From: Methanobacteriota archaeon
Lineage (GTDB): Archaea; Thermoplasmatota; Poseidoniia; Poseidoniales; Poseidoniaceae
Direction of reading: 5' to 3'
Length of the DNA stretch: 6,162 bases
NCBI GenBank assembly: GCA_029979405.1
Contig: JAPOHM010000091.1
Coordinates: forward strand, 1-6,162
Part shown: positions 6,151 to 6,162 of the stretch, one piece after another
How positions within the stretch are numbered: position 1 is the stretch's first letter
Layout of the letters: each line of letters starts with the position of its first letter
The notes under the pieces: model-generated
The model's database searches: none
Told to the model about the DNA's origin: nothing
What the model saw: the letters and a program-made list of their open reading frames with translations, nothing else
Made by a program: the position numbers and the translations under genes

Positions 6151-6162
6151 ATGGGAGCACCA
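6151..6162 (+). CDS. Possible first four codons of a downstream gene
   Basis: ATGGGAGCACCA reads Met-Gly-Ala-Pro to the window edge. It is proposed only because it follows the TATA-like element at a reasonable distance; there is no ribosome binding site and no protein evidence. Confidence 0.2.

Overview
This AT-rich window carries four genes, all on the + strand, and no tRNA, rRNA, transposase or integrase. I suspect an archaeon, possibly a marine planktonic euryarchaeote, but with low confidence. The hints are a GGTGA-type ribosome binding site ahead of the second gene of an operon, no recognisable site ahead of the DUF262 gene, and acidic proteins. An AT-rich bacterium is not excluded.

Layout. 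(1) The window opens inside an ATPase gene (to 1375) whose Walker A end lies upstream. It is followed 8 bases later by a TOPRIM/DUF4435-like gene (1384-2214). Together they look like a two-gene ATPase plus TOPRIM defence module of the PARIS/OLD type. (2) A 328-base gap (2215-2542) holds degenerate repeat units and a candidate promoter. (3) A six-helix membrane protein of unknown function (2543-3514) has a C-terminal glycine zipper bracketed by two CxxC pairs. (4) A 254-base gap (3515-3768) holds a hairpin, further repeat units and a perfect 8-bp inverted repeat. (5) A single-chain DUF262 + DUF1524 (GmrSD-like) protein (3769-5970) is a probable nucleotide-dependent, modification-dependent HNH nuclease. 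(6) Two more hairpins follow its stop codon, then AT-rich DNA and a possible start of another gene at 6151.

Read together, this is part of a defence island. The ATPase/TOPRIM pair would sense infection and act through the TOPRIM protein, and the DUF262/HNH protein would attack modified or foreign DNA. The membrane protein is not recognised; its position between two defence modules only suggests a role in the same programme.

The least expected signal is non-coding. Every intergenic gap contains copies of one motif, roughly CACGAGGG - short loop - CCCTTGTG. The three best copies form hairpins with the same G-T (G-U in RNA) pair at the same step, so they would fold better in RNA made in the direction of the genes. 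Two of them start 9 to 12 bases after a stop codon.
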